Shown piece after piece: positions 59,704 through 64,000 of a stretch of DNA of 64,000 nucleotides. Position numbers and translations under genes: made by a program. The stretch comes from Hymenobacter rubidus (lineage in GTDB: Bacteria; Bacteroidota; Bacteroidia; Cytophagales; Hymenobacteraceae), in assembly GCF_016734815.1 (NCBI RefSeq), contig NZ_JAERQF010000009.1, positions 1-64,000 of the forward strand, given 5' to 3'. Each line of letters begins with the position of its first letter. The first letter of the stretch is position 1. Under the pieces are notes generated by a model. The model worked only from the letters and a program-made list of their open reading frames with translations. It ran no database searches and was not told the origin of the DNA.

Positions 59704-60258
59704 ATGATTACCAAACTTCGCCTTCCCCTTCTCTTGGTGTTTTTGCTGCTAGTAGGCTGCCGCGCCGGTGGCCCCAGCACTCCAGCCAAAACCGTTGCCT
59801 CATTTTTCTCTAAATACGAAGGCCGCGAAGGCTTCAAAACCACCGAATGGTCGGCCGACTTGCTTCAGCGCCTAGCCTTGGTGAAGGCCGCCAAGCTGCT
59901 CGGCGGCTCCGACCTGACCAATGCCATCACCGGCATTCGCTCGGCCAAAGTCATCAGCTTTGCGCCCACAACCGGCAGTGCCAAAGAACTGGCCCAGCAG
60001 GGTCTGCGCGCCGAAGCCAGCGGCATTCTGCAAAGCAATAAGTATGACCCATTGACCACGGCTGGCTTTGGCGGCAGCAGCTACGCCATTTCCACGCGCG
60101 GCTCCGGCGATAAAATCTCGGAGTTCGCCGCCCTCGGCAGCCTCCCCGACGTGGCCGATTCCTTCGTGCTGGTGGCGGTAGATGGCAATTTCACCCGCTC
60201 GCAGGTGGAGGCGCTGAGCAAATACCTGCCGCAGATTGTGCAGGCTACAGGGAAATAA
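59704..60258 (+). CDS. DUF4252-like lipoprotein
   Basis: 184 residues. Lipoprotein signal ending LLLVGC. Mature part: VASFFSKYEGREGFKTTEWS, GIRSAKVISFA, SKYDPLTTAGFGGSSYAIST (approximately), ISEFAALGSLPDVADSFVLV and VAVDGNFTRSQVEALSKYL. The order FFxKY..GF..., ...ISE..., VLVxVxGN is the DUF4252 pattern common in Bacteroidota; the function is unknown. ATG 59704 starts the signal. A 150-bp element lies 3 bases after the stop. Confidence 0.75.
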   Translation: MITKLRLPLLLVFLLLVGCRAGGPSTPAKTVASFFSKYEGREGFKTTEWSADLLQRLALVKAAKLLGGSDLTNAITGIRSAKVISFAPTTGSAKELAQQGLRAEASGILQSNKYDPLTTAGFGGSSYAISTRGSGDKISEFAALGSLPDVADSFVLVAVDGNFTRSQVEALSKYLPQIVQATGK

Positions 60259-60260
60259 AT

Positions 60261-60410
60261 GAAGCTGTTTAGAAAGTCTGATTTGCTTACACATCTGTCA
60301 TCCTGAGCGCAGCGAAGGACCTTATCACGTCAGAATAGGCGTTGTTCTAACGTGATAAGGTCCTTCGCTGCGCTCAGGATGACAACGATTTTGACTTTCT
60401 AAACAGCTTC
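60261..60410. mobile_element. 150-bp MITE-like palindromic element, copy C
   Basis: Exactly 150 bp with 18-bp perfect terminal inverted repeats GAAGCTGTTTAGAAAGTC, flanked by AAT (60258-60260, 60411-60413). The subterminal parts are inverted relative to copy B (TGATTTGC side on the left), while the loop TAGGCGTTG has the same orientation as in B. It starts 2 bases after the DUF4252 stop codon. Confidence 0.9.
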
Positions 60411-60416
60411 AATGTG

Positions 60417-60517
60417 AAAATGTGGGGGAATGTGAAAAATGTGGCAGATGCGAAAATCTGAGAAATTCATCGATGCATCGGTTGAACACGGTCACATTTT
60501 TACATTCCCCCACATTT
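60417..60517. repeat. Inverted repeat with AATGTG words
   Basis: AAATGTGGGGGAATGTGAAA (from 60418) pairs with the right arm 60493-60517 (CACATTTTTACATTCCCCCA...), one-base bulge. It adjoins copy C of the 150-bp element and the 3' end of the aminopeptidase gene, so it may also act as a terminator. Confidence 0.75.
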
Positions 60518-60523
60518 CCCACA

Positions 60524-61816
60524 TTATTTTCTCGCCATCAAATCCTCAATCACATCGGCTTGCAGCGGAATGTCGGCCATCAGGTCCTCATTGCCGTTGG
60601 CCGTGAGCAGAATATCATTCTCCAGGCGAATGCCCAAACCCTCTTCGGGAATATAAATGCCGGGCTCCACAGTGTACACCATGCCGGCTTCGAAGGTGCG
60701 GTACTTGTAGCCCACATCGTGCACGTCGAGGCCGAGGTAGTGGCTAGTGCCGTGCATAAAATACTTCTTATAGAGCGGGGCAGCGGGGTCCTGATTTTTT
60801 ACATCGGAGGCATTCAGCAGGTCGAGCTTGATGAGTTCCTGCTCCATGCACTCGCCCACCTGCTTGTGGTATTCCTCGATTTCGGTGCCGGGAATGAGGC
60901 GCGTTTTGGCGAAGGCCATCACGGCCAGCACGGCATCGTACACCTGCCGCTGACGTAGGGTGAACTTGCCATTGACCGGAATGGAGCGCGAAAGGTCGGC
61001 CGCGTAGTTGGCGTATTCGGCCCCGAAGTCGAGCAAAATCACGTCGCCGTCCTGGCACTGGTTGTCGTTGGTGGTGTAGTGCAGCACGTTGGCGTTTTTG
61101 CCGCTGGCCACAATGCTGCCGTAGGCGGGGCCCCGGCTGCGGTTGCGCATGAATTCGTGCACGATTTCGGCCTCAATCTCGAACTCCCACACGCCCGGCT
61201 TCACGAAGCCCAGCAACCGCCGGAAGGCCTTGCCCGTGATGTCGCAAGCCTGGCGCATCACCCGGATTTCCTCGGGGCTCTTGATGGCGCGCAGCTGGTG
61301 CAGCAGGCGCGACGCCCGGCGGTAATTGTGCAGCGGGTATTGGCTTTGCAGCATTTTGATGAAACGGGCATCGCGCGTTTCCACCTCTACCACGGCCCGA
61401 ATGTGCTCATTCGTGTTCAAATACACGTTTTCGGCCTCGTTCATCAGCGCGGGCAGCACCGATTTGAAGCTGTCCAACCACATAATGGTCTGGATGCCCG
61501 AATTCTGGCGGGCTTCGTCCTTGGTCAGCTTGTAGCCTTCCCAAATGAGAATGTGCTCGGAAGTTTCCTTCAAAAACAGGATTTCGCGGTGCTGCGGCAG
61601 CCGCGCATCGGGAAAGAGCACCAAAATGCTTTCTTCCTGGTCGACGCCGGAGAGGTAGAACAGGTCGTTGTTTTGCCGGAAGGCCATGGTGCCGTCGGCA
61701 TTGGTCGGCAGGATGTCGTTCGACTGAAAAATGGCCAGCGAGGCTGGCGGCAGCAACTCGCGGAAGCGGCGGCGGTTTTCAACGAATAATTCGGGAGCGA
61801 GGGGGGCGTAGCGCAT
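60524..61816 (-). CDS. pepP: Aminopeptidase P family (Xaa-Pro) metallopeptidase
   Basis: 430 residues. N-terminal creatinase-like AMP_N domain (MAFRQNNDLFYLSGVDQEES) and C-terminal pita-bread fold with the dinuclear metal site: VILLDFGAEYANYAADLSRS (two Asp), FMHGTSHYLGLDVHDVG (His), VYTVEPGIYIPEEGLGIRLE (two Glu). Releases N-terminal residues before proline. Cytoplasmic. TAACTTGC at 61845-61852 on the minus strand may be its -7 element. Confidence 0.93.
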   Translation of the reverse strand: MRYAPLAPELFVENRRRFRELLPPASLAIFQSNDILPTNADGTMAFRQNNDLFYLSGVDQEESILVLFPDARLPQHREILFLKETSEHILIWEGYKLTKDEARQNSGIQTIMWLDSFKSVLPALMNEAENVYLNTNEHIRAVVEVETRDARFIKMLQSQYPLHNYRRASRLLHQLRAIKSPEEIRVMRQACDITGKAFRRLLGFVKPGVWEFEIEAEIVHEFMRNRSRGPAYGSIVASGKNANVLHYTTNDNQCQDGDVILLDFGAEYANYAADLSRSIPVNGKFTLRQRQVYDAVLAVMAFAKTRLIPGTEIEEYHKQVGECMEQELIKLDLLNASDVKNQDPAAPLYKKYFMHGTSHYLGLDVHDVGYKYRTFEAGMVYTVEPGIYIPEEGLGIRLENDILLTANGNEDLMADIPLQADVIEDLMARK

Positions 61817-61882
61817 GGATGAGGTGTGGTTGGGAATGGGAGGCGCAAGTTAGGCAGGCCGCGGCAGGCCGCCGGGCATAAA

Positions 61883-61913
61883 AAAACCCTTGCCCGGTCA
61901 GAGCAAGGGTTTT
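61883..61913 (-). terminator. Terminator of the low-complexity protein gene
   Basis: AAAACCCTTGC (61883-61893) and GCAAGGGTTTT (61903-61913), 20 bases downstream of the minus-strand gene ending at 61933. Confidence 0.82.
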
Positions 61914-61932
61914 CAGCAGTCAAGCCCGAAAA

Positions 61933-62367
61933 CTACATCTTGGTTTCGGTCTTTTTAACAGTCGTTTTGTTGGCTTTGTAGCGCATGTCCGGCGTGCCGT
62001 CGGCCTTCATGGGGCCGGTGTGCACTTTGGTGGTTTTGCTCGATTTATTTTCCGAGTACCGCATGTCGGGCGTGCCATCGGCCTTCATTTTGGTGCTGGT
62101 CGAGGTTTTGGTCATGCCCGAGGGCGTGGTCATGGTGCTCGACTTGCTCATCGTGCCCGAGCTTTTGCTCATGGTGCTCGATTTGGTCATGCCCGCCGGG
62201 TTCTGCATCGTGCTCGACTTCACGGTAGTTTTGGTGGCCGGCGCTTGCACGGAGCGGGTGGTCATTTTCGACGAGTTGCTGCTCGTAGTCGTCGTGGCTG
62301 GCGTTTGAGCCGCGGCAGCGCCACCGAGCAGGCTCAGGGAAAGGAGGAAACCAACGATGCGTTTCAT
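61933..62367 (-). CDS. Exported Ser/Thr/Met/Lys-rich repeat protein
   Basis: 144 residues. Signal peptide (MKRIVGFLLSLSLLGGAAAA), then a low-complexity stretch of short repeats (SSTMSKSSGTMSKSSTMT) and two copies of MKADGTPDMRY separated by about 22 residues. KADGTPDMRY-type repeats occur in small Bacteroidota secreted proteins. Basic overall (ends TKTETKM-like KKTETKM). The function is unknown. ATG 62367 starts the signal. Confidence 0.7.
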   Translation of the reverse strand: MKRIVGFLLSLSLLGGAAAAQTPATTTTSSNSSKMTTRSVQAPATKTTVKSSTMQNPAGMTKSSTMSKSSGTMSKSSTMTTPSGMTKTSTSTKMKADGTPDMRYSENKSSKTTKVHTGPMKADGTPDMRYKANKTTVKKTETKM

Positions 62368-62595
62368 GGAATGGGAATTTTGATGAAGGGTTAAAGATGC
62401 AACTCCTACGCAGTCTACGGCCGAGTAGTTGGGGGCCAATGTAGCTATTTTTTGTCCGTCGCCGCCCTTCCTACTGCACCCATCAGCAAACGGTTAAATC
62501 TCAGTCACTGGAAGCCCTCCAACCGGTGTCTTTTCACCGCATGCGTTGCGCCCGCTACTGGCCAAAGCCGTTCCGGGGCCGCTGAAAGACAAGCA

Positions 62596-62628
62596 AAAAA
62601 GCCCTTGCCGGTGAAGCAAGGGCTTTTT
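62596..62628 (-). terminator. Terminator of trxA
   Basis: AAAAAGCCCTTGC (62596-62608) and GCAAGGGCTTTTT (62616-62628), 13-bp stem, 28 bases downstream of trxA. The stem core GCCCTTGC recalls the one at 61883. Confidence 0.85.
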
Positions 62629-62656
62629 CTATATTCTATTCTGGCAAGCAACGGGA

Positions 62657-62986
62657 TTAAGCTGTTACCTGAGCTTCCAGCTTCTGGGCGAGTACGTGCT
62701 TGGGCACGGCGCCTACTTGTTTATCAACGATTTGGCCATTTTTGAAGACCAGCAGCGTGGGGATGCTGCGGATACCGAACTTCATCGAGGTTTGGGGGTT
62801 GGCGTCTACGTCAACTTTGCCCACCACGACTTTGCCTTCGTATTCGCCGGCCAGCTCCTCTACCACGGGGCCTACCATGCGGCAGGGGCCGCACCATTCG
62901 GCCCAGAAGTCAACCAGTACGGGTTTGTCGCCGCCGATGATTTCTTCGAAATTGGCGTCGGTTATTTCAATTGCTTTGTGTCCCAT
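62657..62986 (-). CDS. trxA: Thioredoxin
   Basis: 109 residues: [20 protein letters not shown] with the canonical [25 protein letters not shown] (cis-Pro) and [20 protein letters not shown]. General cytoplasmic disulfide reductase. ATG 62986 ([13 protein letters not shown]) is the family start; the longer frame adds 15 residues of no similarity. Confidence 0.96.
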   Translation of the reverse strand: MGHKAIEITDANFEEIIGGDKPVLVDFWAEWCGPCRMVGPVVEELAGEYEGKVVVGKVDVDANPQTSMKFGIRSIPTLLVFKNGQIVDKQVGAVPKHVLAQKLEAQVTA

Positions 62987-63141
62987 TTCAATTTGGGTTG
63001 GGGTTAATGAAAGTCTGGCGTATACGGCCAACGGGGTCGCAAGGTAGCAGATTGGATGAGTAAACAGTGAGGGCAGTGGAAAGTTCAGCGCGGCCGGATT
63101 GGCACGGTGAACGGATGGTTTTTCTATCTGAACGCTGAAAA

Positions 63142-63242
63142 GAACGTCATGCTGAGCGCAGCCGAAGCATCTCGCGTGTGGTAGTAACTCAATCGTTCAA
63201 CGATGCGAGCGAGATGCTTCGGCTGCGCTCAGCATGACGTTC
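63142..63242. repeat. Palindromic repeat, TCATGCTGAGCGCAGCCG variant
   Basis: Perfect 34-bp arms 63142-63175 (GAACGTCATGCTGAGCGCAG...) and 63209-63242, spacer 33 bp, between trxA and dnaE. Confidence 0.88.
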
Positions 63243-63260
63243 CGTTTGTTTACATTACAC

Positions 63261-64000
63261 CTAAATCAGCGTGCAAACTTCCATATCCAGCTCCTTCATC
63301 TTCTCGATGAAAGCCTTGGGCTCAATCTGAAAGCGGCGCGAGAACATATCCACGGCCAAATGCTCGTGCGGCTCCACGAACTGAATTTCAAGGCGCTTGC
63401 CGCCGGGCGCGTGCTCGATGGCTTCTTCTAGCCGGTCGAGCATGGGGGCGGTCACGGTGCGCAGGTCGAGGCGCACGCGGACGCCTTTGCTGCGCTTTTC
63501 GGCCACGTCGGCCAGCGGCTCCATGGTCAGGATGCGCAGGTCCCACTGGTCCTGGGTGTGGCGGCGCAGCTCCTGCTTGAGCTTCACGTACATGGGCGGC
63601 ACCTGCTCGTTGGGGTAGTTGCGCGGGTTGATGAGGGGCGCGAATTTGGTGTAGTCGTCGCGGAACAGGGCCGGGTTGATGCTCGTCTCGTAGTCCTCCA
63701 GGGTGAAGGTGCAGAATGGCTGGCCGGTTTTGGTGGTCTTGAATAAAACGTTGGTAATGAGGCCGGCTACGGCCATTTCCTTGTTCTTGATTTCGTCGAC
63801 TTTCTCCAGTCCGCAGGTGCAGTAGGCGTCCAGCTCCAGCTTGTAGCTGTCGAGCGGGTGGCCGGATAGGTAGAAGCCCACGACTTCCTTTTCGCGGCGC
63901 AGCTGCTCGGTTTTGCTCCAAGGCTCCATCTCGTGAATTTTGGGCATGGGCGCGGCCACCGCGCCGAATGCGCCCGCGCCAAACAGGCTGTGCTGGGCCG
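63261..64000 (-). CDS. dnaE: DNA polymerase III alpha subunit, C-terminal part (runs off the window)
   Basis: The open frame enters at the window edge (AQHSLFGAGAFGAVAAPMPK) and ends at 63261; about 246 residues of the C-terminus are visible. WSKTEQLRREKEVVGFYLSG-HPLD is the conserved segment after the polymerase core, followed by the OB-fold domain (MAVAGLITNVLFKTTKTGQP, FCTFTLEDYETSINPALFRD) and a C-terminal domain ending DMEVCTLI. The 5' part is outside the window. Replicative polymerase; essential. Confidence 0.93.
   Translation of the reverse strand, partial: AQHSLFGAGAFGAVAAPMPKIHEMEPWSKTEQLRREKEVVGFYLSGHPLDSYKLELDAYCTCGLEKVDEIKNKEMAVAGLITNVLFKTTKTGQPFCTFTLEDYETSINPALFRDDYTKFAPLINPRNYPNEQVPPMYVKLKQELRRHTQDQWDLRILTMEPLADVAEKRSKGVRVRLDLRTVTAPMLDRLEEAIEHAPGGKRLEIQFVEPHEHLAVDMFSRRFQIEPKAFIEKMKELDMEVCTLI

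Noticed and set aside
1202..63242. CRISPR array among the many repeats
   Set aside because: Repeats are single inverted-repeat units scattered between genes; no regularly spaced direct repeats with unique spacers and no cas genes.
1..64000. tRNA or rRNA genes, riboswitches
   Set aside because: Gaps were read for cloverleaf arms (GGTTCRA-type T loops) and known riboswitch cores; none was convincing. A covariance-model scan would be decisive.

Overview
The window is a 64 kb piece of a high-GC Bacteroidota chromosome, most likely Hymenobacteraceae (Hymenobacter or a close relative). The evidence is the rpsP-rimM-trmD-rplS operon with an Ala/Glu-rich tail on S16, a Rho factor with a very long disordered insert, single-subunit MCE and LptD proteins of Bacteroidota type, and promoters of the form TTG-N19/20-TAnnTTTG. 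Gene content is mostly housekeeping and envelope. The assignment comes from reading the sequence; no database was searched.

Layout. 0-3 kb: a ragged low-complexity edge, a SirB1-like protein and pyruvate oxidase (poxB). 3.1-6 kb: a four-gene ABC transporter operon with its own GntR/YtrA-type repressor and a matching AGTGTA/TACACT operator. 6-9 kb: a decayed J-domain gene, an orphan HigA antitoxin and an AT-rich gene that looks foreign. 9-17.5 kb: acyl-CoA carboxylase, MCE protein, cell-wall amidase, LptD and a TlpA-like protein. 18-23.3 kb: panB, creD, an RluA-type pseudouridine synthase and a fatty-acid desaturase. 23.5-26 kb: the ribosomal operon. 27.6-29.8 kb: queD/PTPS, folE and a TIGR01777 protein. 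29.9-30.8 kb: an AT-rich islet with a frameshifted HEPN-like gene. 30.8-39 kb: PBP1A, small membrane proteins, a DUF4173 protein, a winged-helix regulator with a partner membrane protein, and a membrane gene split by a 150-bp element. 39-42.3 kb: methyltransferase, UbiA prenyltransferase, lipoprotein, FrnE-like DsbA protein. 42.5-47.2 kb: rho, serS and two small zinc proteins, one with an in-frame stop. 47.4-52.9 kb: intradiol dioxygenase-like lipoprotein, pirin, GT9 and a PolX/PHP protein with a dead polymerase site. 53.5-57.2 kb: an envelope cluster of thioredoxin-fold protein, ApbE, DUF4266 mini-lipoprotein and DUF3570 barrel. 57.3-64 kb: EVE protein, secreted proteins, Xaa-Pro aminopeptidase, trxA and the 3' part of dnaE.

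The most striking structure lies outside the genes. About twenty inverted-repeat elements of 70-150 bp fill the gaps. Three copies of one element are each exactly 150 bp, share 18-bp ends, and are flanked by 3-bp direct repeats (AGC, ATT, AAT). One of them interrupts a membrane-protein gene, and removing it with one target repeat restores the frame. Other elements are nested inside each other.

A second pattern is a shared operator, ACTTTG-N5-CAAAGT, found just upstream of creD, of the DUF4173 gene and of the winged-helix regulator operon. It suggests a small envelope regulon controlled by that regulator.

Four loci are visibly damaged: the J-domain gene (three lesions), the HEPN-like gene (frameshift), the zinc-ribbon gene (TAG) and the element-split membrane gene.
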